The notes below the pieces were generated by a model that ran no database searches, had not been told where the DNA came from, and saw only the letters and a list, made by a program, of their open reading frames with translations. DNA of 64,000 nucleotides, taken from NCBI GenBank assembly GCA_964412845.1, contig CAYPQM010000004.1, positions 26,535 to 90,534 of the forward strand, given 5' to 3'. The translations under genes and the position numbers were made by a program. The stretch's first letter is position 1. Every line of letters starts with the position of its first letter. The stretch comes from JAWWPY01 sp964412845 (GTDB taxonomy: Bacteria; Actinomycetota; Actinomycetes; Streptosporangiales; Streptosporangiaceae). Below are positions 26,542-34,791 of the stretch, in pieces.

Positions 26542-27458
26542 GGTGCGGCCGCGGAGAACGGCGAGGCGTCGGGCGGGGAGGGCCACCGGTCGCCGGGGGC
26601 GGCCCTGCGCTGCGCCTGCGGCGCTTTACGCGCTGGGCCGCCCCCGGCCACCTGCGCCCTGTCTAGCCCGGCCGTGGCCGGCTGCGCGGCAGGAACTGAC
26701 GATGGCTGGTCGGCGCGGTGGGACCAGCCTGGTTTCAGCGGGCCGGCCATCAGCCAGGCGCCCCCGGCGATCAGGACGATCACCAGCGTGATCGCTCCGG
26801 CGATGCGCAGGCCCGCCCGCGACGGCCAGCCCTGGGTGAGCCGCCAGGCGATCAGGCACGCGATGGTGCCTACGCACAGGAGAGTCAGCGCCAGTACCCA
26901 CCGGGTGGAGACGTCGGATCCGGTGCCCAGGCCGTGCAGGACCGCGACCGGCCAGCACAGGTAGGCGGCCCAGTGCACCAGTTTCCAGGTCCGGTAGCTC
27001 AGCCTGGCCCGGATCAGGCTGGTGATGGTGAGCGCGATCAGCAGGTCGGTGGCGATCGCGCCGAGCCCCAGCCAGATCGGCCGGTATCCGGAGATGAACG
27101 GCACGAACACGTCCGCCACCCCGATCGGCACGAAACTGTCCAGCACCGTGGTCGTGATGTGCACCGCGGTGAAGGCGCAGGCCAGCAGCGACATGCTCCG
27201 GTGCAGGCCGATGGTGATGAAGCGGGGCCACCGCTGGTGCTCATAACGCACCGAGGTGAGCAGGCCCAGGGCCATGCCTGCGGTCAGCAGCACCAGCGCC
27301 ACCAGGCCGGTGGCGCGGGTGGCGTACCAGAGCGGCGTCGACGAGGTCACCACGATCGCCAGGTGCCCCGCGGCCGTCCCGTGCCCGGCCACGCCGTGCA
27401 CAGTTCCGCCCAGGCGCAGCGAGCCGGCCAGTACCCCGGCAGGGGCCGCCGAGGTCAT
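26538..27458 (-). CDS. Ferric reductase-like transmembrane (heme b) protein
   Basis: 306 residues, ATG 27458, overlapping its neighbours on both sides by 4 nt. Six or seven hydrophobic segments; paired His residues in helices (LHRSMSLLACAFTAVHITTT; LVHWAAYLCWPVAVLHGLGT) are the bis-heme ligands of the ferric-reductase/NOX membrane domain. There is no FAD/NAD reductase domain attached. The C-terminal ~60 residues are Pro/Ala-rich and probably extracytoplasmic. Predicted to carry electrons across the membrane, fed by the adjacent NuoF-like/ferredoxin pair. Confidence 0.85.
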   Translation of the reverse strand: MTSAAPAGVLAGSLRLGGTVHGVAGHGTAAGHLAIVVTSSTPLWYATRATGLVALVLLTAGMALGLLTSVRYEHQRWPRFITIGLHRSMSLLACAFTAVHITTTVLDSFVPIGVADVFVPFISGYRPIWLGLGAIATDLLIALTITSLIRARLSYRTWKLVHWAAYLCWPVAVLHGLGTGSDVSTRWVLALTLLCVGTIACLIAWRLTQGWPSRAGLRIAGAITLVIVLIAGGAWLMAGPLKPGWSHRADQPSSVPAAQPATAGLDRAQVAGGGPARKAPQAQRRAAPGDRWPSPPDASPFSAAAP

Positions 27459-27826
27459 GAGCCCCCCGACACCACCTGGCCGGAGGTGGCCACCGGTGCC
27501 GGGCTCTGCGCGGGTGGCTGAGGCGAACTGCTCGGATGTGACTTGTGCGGCCGCGGGGTGGCCGATGGTGAACTGGACGGCGAACTGCTTGGCTGCGGGC
27601 TGCCCAGCCCGTTCCCTGGTGAGCTGGCCTGGGACGTGCCCGTACCTGGGCTGGTTTTATGCCCGGTTGTGTTGTGGATGGCCGCGCCCGCCGGGTGGCC
27701 GAACGCAACGGCGATGGCGGCCGAGGACACAGCGCCGACCGCGCCGATGCGCACAGTCAGGCTTCTGATCCGGCGCAGCCCGTCCTCGCGGGCGGCCACC
27801 GCGAAACGCACGTCATCCCGCCGCAT
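27455..27826 (-). CDS. Single-pass membrane protein with Ser/Pro-rich exterior tail
   Basis: 123 residues from ATG 27826, with GGGAGG 9 nt upstream (two earlier in-frame ATGs overlap that site). A basic N-terminus (MRRDDVRFAVAAREDGLRR) is followed by one helix (IGAVGAVSSAAIAVAFGHPA), then a ~80-residue Ser/Pro/Thr tail. In related clusters, as I recall, this position holds a membrane-anchored FMN-binding protein with the same kind of linker. Here the protein stops at the linker, so it may be a shortened version. First gene of the coupled redox operon. Confidence 0.65.
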   Translation of the reverse strand: MRRDDVRFAVAAREDGLRRIRSLTVRIGAVGAVSSAAIAVAFGHPAGAAIHNTTGHKTSPGTGTSQASSPGNGLGSPQPSSSPSSSPSATPRPHKSHPSSSPQPPAQSPAPVATSGQVVSGGS

Positions 27827-27958
27827 GGGGCTCATCCTCCCGCTCGCCGGATTCGGCATGCTCGCTGCGAGCCGCCGGGACAGGACATTCGGTACCTAAC
27901 CAGCCCGACCCTAAGGCTAGCTGCATGTCGATTGCAGGCTTCCTTACGATGTTCTGGC

Positions 27959-28013
27959 CGCCCGGTGACCTAGGGTGACCAGACCCAAGTCAGCTGTGAC
28001 TGGTCACCGGGCG
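27959..28013. repeat. Perfect 12-bp inverted repeat between redox operon and csoR-like gene
   Basis: CGCCCGGTGACC (27959-27970) pairs with GGTCACCGGGCG (28002-28013) around a 31-nt loop. The loop holds a second GGTGACCA (27974-27981) that can pair with TGGTCACC (28001-28008) instead. It lies in the divergent gap upstream of both transcription units. Could be a tandem regulator site (two GGTGACC copies) or a leader hairpin. Confidence 0.6.
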
Positions 28014-28130
28014 ACCACCTATGCAACGGACCGACGGCCTGGAAAGTTCAGCGCGGGCCCGGCCGCCTGCCGTCCGCATCGGCGGCGTGAGCGGCTGGGA
28101 TCTCCGCGTATGCCAACGTATCCTCGCAGC

Positions 28131-28412
28131 ATGCACGGTTACACCCAGGACAAGGATGCCTACCTCAAGCGGCTGCGCAGGATCGAGGGGCAGGTCCGTG
28201 GCCTGCAGCGGATGGTGGAGGAGGACGTCTACTGCATTGACGTGCTCACCCAGGTCTCCGCGGTGACCCGGGCGCTCCAGGCGGTTGCCCTCGGCTTGCT
28301 GGAGGATCACCTCGGACAGTGCGTAACCGAGGCGGTGCGGGCCGGTGGGGACGAGGCCCGCGACTCGATACGTGAGGCGGCCGAGGCGATTACCCGGCTG
28401 GTCAGGTCGTGA
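28131..28412 (+). CDS. csoR: CsoR-family copper-sensing repressor
   Basis: 93 residues from ATG 28131; an upstream in-frame GTG would add unlike sequence. All-helical CsoR/RcnR fold: KRLRRIEGQVRGLQRMVEED with the Cu(I) ligands C35, H60 and C64 in the exact C-x24-H-x3-C spacing of CsoR (YCIDV ... LEDHLGQC). The ribosome-binding site is weak, so it may be leaderless. CsoR releases DNA on Cu(I) binding, derepressing copper export genes. No CopA/CopZ is adjacent, so its target is unclear; the divergent redox operon is one possibility. Confidence 0.88.
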   Translation: MHGYTQDKDAYLKRLRRIEGQVRGLQRMVEEDVYCIDVLTQVSAVTRALQAVALGLLEDHLGQCVTEAVRAGGDEARDSIREAAEAITRLVRS

Positions 28413-28453
28413 GTCCGGGCCGGTCCTGAGTCCGCCCCCGGGCGGGAGTCCAG

Positions 28454-29062
28454 TCAGGTCCCGTGCCCGTGGTCCGGGTCCTGGGTGGCACCCGGCGAGC
28501 CGTGCTCGGGGTCCGCGAGCGCGGCGAAGGCACGCAGGTTGGCGAGGCTTTCGCCGCGCTTGACCCGCCATGCCCACTCCTTGCGGATCGACGAGGCGAA
28601 ACCGAGGCTCAGCGCGGCGTCGAAGTTATCGTCGGAGTAGCTGAGCACGCAGCCCAGGATCCGGTCGATCTCGGCTGCGGACGTGGAGCTGAGCGGGAGC
28701 CTGCCCACCAGGTACACGTCACCGACGGGGTCGAGGGCGAAGTGCACCCCGTACATGCGGCCGTTGCGCCCGAGCAGGAACCGGTAGAACCGGGCGTGAT
28801 TCTCATCCGGCTGCCGGCAGAAGAACGCCTCCACGTGCAGGCTGTGCATGCCCGCGATGAGCCAGGTCATGGTGGCCAGCTTGTGCTGGCCCTCAAGCCG
28901 GATCAGGTAGCTGCCCGGCTGCGGGCTCTCCCAGGCGAGCCCGAGGCCGGCCAGTGCCGACTCAATCGCGGCGGCGGCGTCTGCCCGCGTCACGTCTGCC
29001 TGCGCCGCGCTTGAGGGTGCCGCGTCCGCGTGCGTCCCGCCCGGGTCGGCCGCCTCATTCAT
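28454..29062 (-). CDS. YbjN-domain protein
   Basis: About 202 residues from ATG 29062 (AGGATGG upstream; ATG 29071 lacks a site). After a low-complexity Ala/Asp N-terminus, residues ~35-165 form the YbjN fold: ALAGLGLAWESPQPGSYLIR, MHSLHVEAFFCRQPDENHAR, FYRFLLGRNGRMYGVHFALD and VYLVGRLPLSSTSAAEIDRI. The gene lies directly downstream of mshA on the same strand, a conserved actinobacterial arrangement. The fold is shared with type III secretion chaperones; the function here is unknown. Confidence 0.85.
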   Translation of the reverse strand: MNEAADPGGTHADAAPSSAAQADVTRADAAAAIESALAGLGLAWESPQPGSYLIRLEGQHKLATMTWLIAGMHSLHVEAFFCRQPDENHARFYRFLLGRNGRMYGVHFALDPVGDVYLVGRLPLSSTSAAEIDRILGCVLSYSDDNFDAALSLGFASSIRKEWAWRVKRGESLANLRAFAALADPEHGSPGATQDPDHGHGT

Positions 29063-29086
29063 GGCGTCCATCCTGTCAGCGCGTGG

Positions 29087-30379
29087 TCAGGAAGGCAGCG
29101 CCCGGGTGAACCTGTCCGCAGCCTCAGCGGTGCTCATCGCGCCGGCATAGACGGCCATCAGCCGGTCGACCGTGCCGCCCCAGCCGAACCGGGAAGCGTG
29201 CGCGACGGCGCCCCGGGACAGCCGCTCCCGCAGTTCGGGCGCCGCGATCAGGTCCCGGAGCACCTGGGCATAGCTGGCCGGGTCATGTCCCTGCACCAGC
29301 ACGCCGGACACGCCGTCCTGAACGGCTGTGCGCAAGCCGCCGACGGACGCCGCGAGCACCGGTGTGCCGCAGGCCTGGGCCTCCACGGCCACCAGGCCGA
29401 ACGACTCCGAGTAGGACGGCACCATGACCACGGTGGCCGCCCGGTACCAGTCGGCGAGTTCCGACTGCGGGCAGGGTGGCTCGAGCCGCACCGCGTCGGC
29501 GACGCCCAGGGTGCGGGACAGCTCGGTCAGCCCATCAGGGTCCGCGCGCCCGGTGCCGCTCGGGCCGCCGACGAATGCCACGGTCAGCGTGCGAGCCAGC
29601 GCGGGGTGATCGCGGATCAGCTGGGCGGCTGCGCGGAGCACCACGTCAGGTGCCTTGAGTGGCTGTACCCGGCCGGCGAAGACCACGACCGGCTGGTCGA
29701 CGGGCAGGCCCAGCCTCTGCCGGGCCTCGCTGGCCGGGCCGGGCGTGAACACCGAGAGATCCACCCCAGGGTTCACCGTCCAGACCTTGGCCGGGTCGGC
29801 CCCGTAATGGCCGATCAGCTGGCGGGCCTCCTCGTCCGTGTTCGCGACCAGCCGGTCCGCTGTCGCCACGACCTCGGCCTCGCCCCGGATCCTCATCTCG
29901 GGCTCAGCCGCGTCCCCCCAGGCGAGCGCGGCGTTCTTGACTTTCCCCAGGGTGTGCATGGACTGGACCAGCGGAACCCCCCACCGCTCCTTGGCCACGG
30001 CGCCGACCTGGCCGGACAGCCAGTAGTGGGCGTGCACGAGGTCGTAGCGGCCGGGTGCGTAGGCTGCCTCGGTCCGCAGCACCTCAAAGGTGAAGTGGCA
30101 GAGCTGGGCGGGCAGGTCGGCCTTGTCGAGGTCCTCGAACGGTCCCGCGTGCACATGCCGCACGAGGACTCCCGGGGCCAGCTCGGCGACGGGCGGGGCG
30201 TCACGGGACACGGCGCGGGTGAAGATTTCCACTTCGACTCCGCGTGCGGCGAGCCGTTTGGCGACCTCCACCACGTACACGTTCAGGCCCCCGGCGTCCC
30301 CGGTGCCTGGTTGCTCAAGCGGAGAGGTATGGACACTGATGGTCGCGATCCGCCGGGGAGAGGGTTGGGGCACGGTCAT
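29087..30379 (-). CDS. mshA: D-inositol-3-phosphate glycosyltransferase MshA
   Basis: About 430 residues from ATG 30379 (GGAGG 4 nt upstream). GT-B fold of family GT4: ISVHTSPLEQPGTGDAGGLN at the N-terminus (the UDP-GlcNAc/inositol-P site), LVHAHYWLSGQVG, FAGRVQPLKAPDVVLRAAAQ, and the EX7E region PSYSESFGLVAVEAQACGTP. Transfers GlcNAc to 1D-myo-inositol 3-phosphate, the first step of mycothiol synthesis in the cytoplasm. Its position next to YbjN and divergent from gpmA is the standard actinomycete order. Confidence 0.95.
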   Translation of the reverse strand: MTVPQPSPRRIATISVHTSPLEQPGTGDAGGLNVYVVEVAKRLAARGVEVEIFTRAVSRDAPPVAELAPGVLVRHVHAGPFEDLDKADLPAQLCHFTFEVLRTEAAYAPGRYDLVHAHYWLSGQVGAVAKERWGVPLVQSMHTLGKVKNAALAWGDAAEPEMRIRGEAEVVATADRLVANTDEEARQLIGHYGADPAKVWTVNPGVDLSVFTPGPASEARQRLGLPVDQPVVVFAGRVQPLKAPDVVLRAAAQLIRDHPALARTLTVAFVGGPSGTGRADPDGLTELSRTLGVADAVRLEPPCPQSELADWYRAATVVMVPSYSESFGLVAVEAQACGTPVLAASVGGLRTAVQDGVSGVLVQGHDPASYAQVLRDLIAAPELRERLSRGAVAHASRFGWGGTVDRLMAVYAGAMSTAEAADRFTRALPS

Positions 30380-30459
30380 GCACCTCCGCCTGATCAACCC
30401 CGTCCCGCCGCAGGGTGTTCCCGTTTGTCCTCCTGCGCGTCCGCACTAGGCTCTTGCTC

Positions 30460-31203
30460 ATGACGAGGCTGGTGCTGCTGCGGCATGGCGAAAGCGAGTG
30501 GAACGCCGAGGGGCTTTTCACGGGCTGGGTGGACGTGAGCCTGTCGGAGCGCGGCGCCAGCGAGGCGGCGAGCGGTGGAACGCTGCTGCGCGAGGCGGCC
30601 ATCCAGCCGGACATCGTGCACACCTCCGTGCTGACCCGGGCGATCCAGACCGCCAACCTCGCCCTGGAGTCCGCGGGCTTGCTGTGGCTGCCGGTGCGCC
30701 GGTCGTGGCGGCTCAACGAGCGTCATTATGGCGCGCTGCAGGGCAAGAACAAGGCCCAGACCCGCGACGAGTTCGGGGATGAGCAGTTCATGCTCTGGCG
30801 GCGCTCCTACGACACGCCGCCTCCGCCGCTGGACGATGACGCTCCCCTGTCGGCGGCCCGTGACCCGAGGTACGCGCTGCTGCCCGCGGAACTGCGGCCG
30901 CGCACCGAATGCCTCAAGGACGTGCTGGAACGGATGCTGCCGTACTGGTATGACGCGATCGTCCCGGATCTCGCGGCGGGCCGGACGGTGCTCGTGGTGG
31001 CGCATGGCAACTCGCTACGTGCCCTGGTCAAGCACTTGGACGGCATCGGGGACGCGGAGATCTCCGAACTGAACATTCCGACCGGAATCCCGCTTATTTA
31101 CGATATTGACGCTGATTTCCGGCCGCAGGTGACTGGTGGCCGGTATCTGGACCCGCAGGCGGCCGTGGCCGCCGCGGAGGCGGTCCGGACCCAGGGGCGC
31201 TGA
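30460..31203 (+). CDS. gpmA: 2,3-bisphosphoglycerate-dependent phosphoglycerate mutase
   Basis: 247 residues from ATG 30460 (MTRLVLLRHGESEWN); a GTG 45 nt upstream is unlikely. Catalytic phospho-His is H9 in RHGESEWN. Also present are the substrate loops FTGWVDVSLSERG, RLNERHYGALQGKNKA and the second His in VVAHGNSLRALVKHL, with typical C-terminal ELNIPTGIPLIYD. Interconverts 3- and 2-phosphoglycerate in glycolysis. Full length for the family. Confidence 0.95.
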   Translation: MTRLVLLRHGESEWNAEGLFTGWVDVSLSERGASEAASGGTLLREAAIQPDIVHTSVLTRAIQTANLALESAGLLWLPVRRSWRLNERHYGALQGKNKAQTRDEFGDEQFMLWRRSYDTPPPPLDDDAPLSAARDPRYALLPAELRPRTECLKDVLERMLPYWYDAIVPDLAAGRTVLVVAHGNSLRALVKHLDGIGDAEISELNIPTGIPLIYDIDADFRPQVTGGRYLDPQAAVAAAEAVRTQGR

Positions 31204-31379
31204 CCAGGCGCGCTCGGAACGGGCCTGGCCGCAGGACATCCCGGCTGAAAGCCGACGATTGCACCAGGGCAAACCGGTCATGTCCAGTTGTTAGCCGGTT
31301 TATGAATACATGGGAAATAGCGCCGTCCATCGGCCACCGGCCGCGCGCGTTTCGGCTGCTCCCCGCCTACCATCAAAGT

Positions 31380-31460
31380 GTGCACGTGCAGCTAGCGGCC
31401 GTCATGGCCGCACTGATCAGCGAACTCGGCCGCATCGAGAGGGGAACTGCCGCGGTATGA
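31380..31460 (+). other. Mini-ORF overlapping the senX3-like start (possible leader peptide)
   Basis: GTG 31380 opens a 26-codon frame reading VHVQLAAVMAALISELGR and ending at TGA 31458-31460, sharing ATGA with the kinase start at 31457. No strong ribosome-binding site precedes it. It may couple kinase translation or be the relic of a longer N-terminus. Weak evidence. Confidence 0.3.
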
Positions 31461-32599
31461 AGATCCGCAAGGAGGCCAACGGGCACTCGGCTTCTGCTGA
31501 ACGGCGCCCGCCGTCCCGGCTGCCTGCGGGCATCGCGGCTGTGCTCTCCGTGCTCTCCTCGTCCGCGGTGGTCATCGACAGTGAGGACCATGTGCTGCGC
31601 GCGAGTTCGGCGGCACGGTCGTTCGGCCTGGTCAAGGGGGACCGGCTGATGGTCGGCGAGTTGCTCGCGCTGGCCCGCCAGGTGCGCAGGGACGGAGAGA
31701 TCCGGGAGGGTGAGATCGAGGTCTCCGGCACCAAGCTGGGCGGCCGGACCACCAACTTCGCGGTGCGGGTCGCGCCACTCGGCGCCGGAGTGGGCGGCGG
31801 CGGGCTCGTGCTGTTGCTCGCCGAGGACCAGACAGAGAGCCGCCGGGTGGAAGAGGTCCGGCGGGATTTCGTGGCCAACGTCAGCCATGAGCTCAAGACG
31901 CCGATCGGTGCGCTAGCGCTGCTGGCGGAGACCGTGGAGGACGCGGCGGACGACCCGGAGGCGGTGCGCCGCTTCGCGGGCCGGATGCGGCAGGAAGCCT
32001 CACGCCTCACCAAGCTGGCCCAGGACCTGATCATCTTGTCGCGGATCCAGGCGGCGGAGCCTATCCCGGATCCGATCCCGGTCGAACTGTCCATCGTGGT
32101 CGCCGAGGCGCTGGACAGGTGCCGGATGAAGGCGAGCGCGCACGGCATCGAGCTTGCCGCGCTGACCGAGCCTGGCCTGGTGATCCTGGGTGATGAGGAC
32201 CTGCTGGTCAACGCGTTGCGCAATCTTCTGGAAAACGCCGTTGCGTACAGTCCTGAGAAGACGCGCGTGGTGGTCAGCACGCGGCGGGTCGGGGACGGCG
32301 CTGCTGAAATCAGCGTGGCCGATCAGGGGATCGGCATTCCGCAGCGGGACCTGGAGCGGATCTTCGAGCGGTTCTACCGGGTGGACCCGGCGCGATCCCG
32401 AGCCACCGGAGGGACCGGCCTCGGGCTGGCCATCGTGAAGCATGTGTCCGCCGCCCACGGCGGCGAGGTCAAGGTCTGGAGCAAGGAGGGCGCCGGGTCC
32501 ACGTTCACCCTGCGGCTCCCCGTCACCACCCATGCCCGCATCCCGGGGCTGGGTGCCCCGCCATCTGCTGCACAACCTGCCTGGGAGGCTGTGAAGTGA
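31457..32599 (+). CDS. senX3: SenX3-like sensor histidine kinase lacking membrane helices
   Basis: 380 residues from ATG 31457. A PAS-like sensor (~25-120; VLSSSAVVIDSEDHVLRASS) is followed by HisKA with H144 in RDFVANVSHELKTPIGALAL, and an ATPase domain with N-box NALRNLLENAVAYSP, G1 ADQGIGIP and G2 GGTGLGLAIVKHV. Overall closely SenX3-like. SenX3 orthologues begin with one or two TM helices; none is encoded here or in the 250 bp upstream, in any frame I checked. The start overlaps a 26-codon mini-ORF (GTG 31380 to TGA 31460). The stop overlaps the regX3 GTG. Pairs with RegX3, classically for phosphate starvation; no phoU is seen beside it. Confidence 0.85.
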   Translation: MKIRKEANGHSASAERRPPSRLPAGIAAVLSVLSSSAVVIDSEDHVLRASSAARSFGLVKGDRLMVGELLALARQVRRDGEIREGEIEVSGTKLGGRTTNFAVRVAPLGAGVGGGGLVLLLAEDQTESRRVEEVRRDFVANVSHELKTPIGALALLAETVEDAADDPEAVRRFAGRMRQEASRLTKLAQDLIILSRIQAAEPIPDPIPVELSIVVAEALDRCRMKASAHGIELAALTEPGLVILGDEDLLVNALRNLLENAVAYSPEKTRVVVSTRRVGDGAAEISVADQGIGIPQRDLERIFERFYRVDPARSRATGGTGLGLAIVKHVSAAHGGEVKVWSKEGAGSTFTLRLPVTTHARIPGLGAPPSAAQPAWEAVK

Positions 32600-33282
32600 C
32601 CCGAGTACTAGTAGTCGAGGACGAAGAATCGTTCAGCGACGCGCTCTCCTACATGCTGCGCAAGGAGGGTTTTGAGGTCGCAGTCTGCCCGACGGGACCC
32701 GACGCGATCGAGACGTTTGACCGGGAAGGAGCAGATCTGGTGCTGCTCGATCTCATGCTTCCCGGCCTGCCGGGCAGCGAGGTCTGCCGGACGCTGCGGG
32801 AACGCTCCAGCGTGCCGGTGATCATGCTGACCGCGAAGGACAGCGAGATCGACAAGGTCGTCGGCCTTGAACTGGGCGCGGACGACTATGTGACCAAGCC
32901 ATTCTCCTCACGTGAGCTGGTCGCCCGGATGCGTGCGGTACTCCGCCGCCGTGGCGAGCCTGACGAGCAGGGCATCTCCACGCTGGAGTCGGGCCCGGTC
33001 CGGATGGACGTGGAGCGGCACGTGGTGACGGTCCGCAGTGACCAGGTCCAGCTCCCGCTCAAGGAATTCGAGCTGCTTGAGGTGCTGCTGCGCAACGCCG
33101 GGCGGGTGCTGACCCGGATGCAGCTCATCGACCGGGTCTGGGGCGCCGATTATGTCGGCGACACCAAGACCCTCGACGTCCACATCAAGCGCCTTCGCGC
33201 GAAGGTGGAGATCGATCCGGGCAACCCGCGGCACATCATCACGGTCCGCGGTCTCGGCTACAAGTTCGAGCCCGTCGGCTGA
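32596..33282 (+). CDS. regX3: OmpR-family response regulator RegX3
   Basis: 228 residues; GTG 32596 overlaps the kinase stop. Receiver domain residues 1-115 with acidic pair E8/D9, phospho-acceptor D52 (LLDLMLPGLPG), Thr in VIMLTAKDSE and Lys in DDYVTKPFSSREL. The C-terminal winged helix (~130-228) has LPLKEFELLEVLLRNAGRVL and LDVHIKRLRAKVEIDPGNPR. High similarity in pattern to mycobacterial RegX3. Controls phosphate-starvation genes in relatives. Confidence 0.93.
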   Translation: MTRVLVVEDEESFSDALSYMLRKEGFEVAVCPTGPDAIETFDREGADLVLLDLMLPGLPGSEVCRTLRERSSVPVIMLTAKDSEIDKVVGLELGADDYVTKPFSSRELVARMRAVLRRRGEPDEQGISTLESGPVRMDVERHVVTVRSDQVQLPLKEFELLEVLLRNAGRVLTRMQLIDRVWGADYVGDTKTLDVHIKRLRAKVEIDPGNPRHIITVRGLGYKFEPVG

Positions 33283-33291
33283 CGCGCCCCG

Positions 33292-33942
33292 CTAGGAGGT
33301 GGCGGAGGGAGACGGGGTGGCGCTGGCTGCGGGCGAGGCGGTGCCGGAGGGTGACGCTGTTGCTGACCCGGATGCCTTGGGGGTAGCTGTGGGGCGGGCC
33401 GGCGCCGGGGAGAAGGTCGAGTAGTACTGGGTCCTGGGCATCACCGGAACGGTCAGCGTCACACGGCCGGCGTTCTGGAAGATCATGACCAGCCGGATGT
33501 CCTGGCCGCCGGCCAGCTTCCGGGTGAGGTTCTCCAGGATGAGCCGGGGGCCCGGGCCGGTCAGCAGTACGGCCTGGTCCCGGTGCAGCCGGATGCCGTC
33601 AGACGGCAGCTTCACCGAGCTGGCCGTGCCCGGCGCTGAGATGCTGACCAGCCGATCCGCGGGACCGGTGTTCACGAGAGCGAGGAAGAGCCCCGCGGAA
33701 CGTCCGGCCGGCAGGGCGGTGTTCGCGGCTGCCCCGAGCACGAACACATTACGGATGGCGATGTAACCGCCTGAAGTGCCGACTGAGCGGAGATCCACGG
33801 ACGTTCCAGCGGTCGGTGCGTGCCACTGATTCGTCGGCGCGTTGCTGCCGGCCTCGCACCCAGCGAGCGCGGGAACGAGCGCTGCCACCGCGAGGACAGC
33901 GGCGCGTCGCAGCATGCTCGGGCTGCGGCCATGGAGAATCAC
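33292..33942 (-). CDS. Lipoprotein of the PCu(A)C/DUF461 type without metal ligands
   Basis: 216 residues from GTG 33942 (GAGGAGA upstream). Lipobox LVPALAGC gives a lipidated Cys near residue 28. The following ~130 residues are beta-rich in the cupredoxin-like copper-chaperone fold (GGYIAIRNVFVLGAAAN; FLALVNTGPADRLVSISAPG; IRLVMIFQNAGRVTLTVPVM). The Met/His ligands of true PCu(A)C proteins are not present. The tail is a Ser/Ala/Pro/Thr low-complexity stretch. Convergent with regX3 with only 9 bp between stops. Outer surface of the membrane; role unknown. Confidence 0.75.
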   Translation of the reverse strand: MILHGRSPSMLRRAAVLAVAALVPALAGCEAGSNAPTNQWHAPTAGTSVDLRSVGTSGGYIAIRNVFVLGAAANTALPAGRSAGLFLALVNTGPADRLVSISAPGTASSVKLPSDGIRLHRDQAVLLTGPGPRLILENLTRKLAGGQDIRLVMIFQNAGRVTLTVPVMPRTQYYSTFSPAPARPTATPKASGSATASPSGTASPAASATPSPSATS

Positions 33943-34038
33943 GGCGTGCTCTCCTCGGAAGTCGGATGAGACCCAACTGGAATGCCGGACAGCGTACCGG
34001 CCTGCGCGGCCTCGCACGGCGCCGGCCCACGCTGTCAG

Positions 34039-34791
34039 TCAGTCAGCGGGCTGCGCGCCGGCCAGGCCCTGCGGCATGCCGTAGGGCAGCGCTTTGAGGC
34101 TGCTGGCCAGCTGGACCCCTGGCCCCACGTGGCGCACGATCATGCTGATCGAGTTATCGGCGTATACCAGGACCGCGGTCAGCCCAGCGCGGCGGTATGC
34201 CGAGCCGAGCACGTCTTTCGCGTCCTCCACGACGTGTGCTGAATCTTTGGTGTTCTGTGCGGCAAGCGCCTTGACCTCTGGCATCCAGCGGTCGGTGCCG
34301 ACGAGGTAGACCGGGATACCGGCGGCGGTGGCCTGGTCGCTGAGCCGCCGCAACGCGGTCGCGCAGCGGCACCCGGACGGGATCAGGGCCAGCACCAGCG
34401 GCACCAGCGAGCGCAGTTGCACCGGCTTGCCGTCGACCTGGGCCGTCGTGTCCGGCAGCAGGGCGCTGATCTGGGTTGTCCCGGCGGCCGGCGGGCTGGC
34501 TGAGGCCCCTGGCCGGGCAGGTCCGCGGAGAACGCGGCCAGCGCTGAACAGGGTGAGTGTCGAGCCGGCCAGCAGGATGAAAGCGAGACAGCTGGCCAGC
34601 AAGGGGAGCGCCATGCCGTCCCGGGTAAGGGCGACCCTGATCCGGCGGGTGAGCCGGCGCCTGCGCCCAGCGCGCAGCTCACGGTGGTAAGCCAGCACCT
34701 CACGGTCGAGTTCCCGGGCGTCGTCCGGAATCTCGATGTCCACGGGCGGCAGGCCATAATCGTCTCGTTCCGGTTCCCCGCCAATGTTCAC
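34039..34791 (-). CDS. Membrane-anchored thioredoxin-fold-like protein with CxC motif
   Basis: About 250 residues from GTG 34791 (GGAGAG 6 nt upstream); an ATG at 34932 gives a longer frame without a site. Cytosolic N-terminus of ~65 residues, one TM helix (MALPLLASCLAFILLAGSTL), then an exterior domain with LVPLVLALIPSGCRCATALR, a helix after a CRC pair, and GIPVYLVGTDRWMPEVKALA. The pattern of strand, CxC, helix, strand resembles TlpA/peroxiredoxin-like redox folds. It lies just upstream of the DUF461 lipoprotein on the same strand, so the two may work together on the cell surface. Inference only. Confidence 0.6.
   Translation of the reverse strand: MNIGGEPERDDYGLPPVDIEIPDDARELDREVLAYHRELRAGRRRRLTRRIRVALTRDGMALPLLASCLAFILLAGSTLTLFSAGRVLRGPARPGASASPPAAGTTQISALLPDTTAQVDGKPVQLRSLVPLVLALIPSGCRCATALRRLSDQATAAGIPVYLVGTDRWMPEVKALAAQNTKDSAHVVEDAKDVLGSAYRRAGLTAVLVYADNSISMIVRHVGPGVQLASSLKALPYGMPQGLAGAQPAD

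Noticed and set aside
29030..30463. 477-codon plus-strand frame over mshA
   Set aside because: Antisense shadow; the minus strand is unmistakable MshA.
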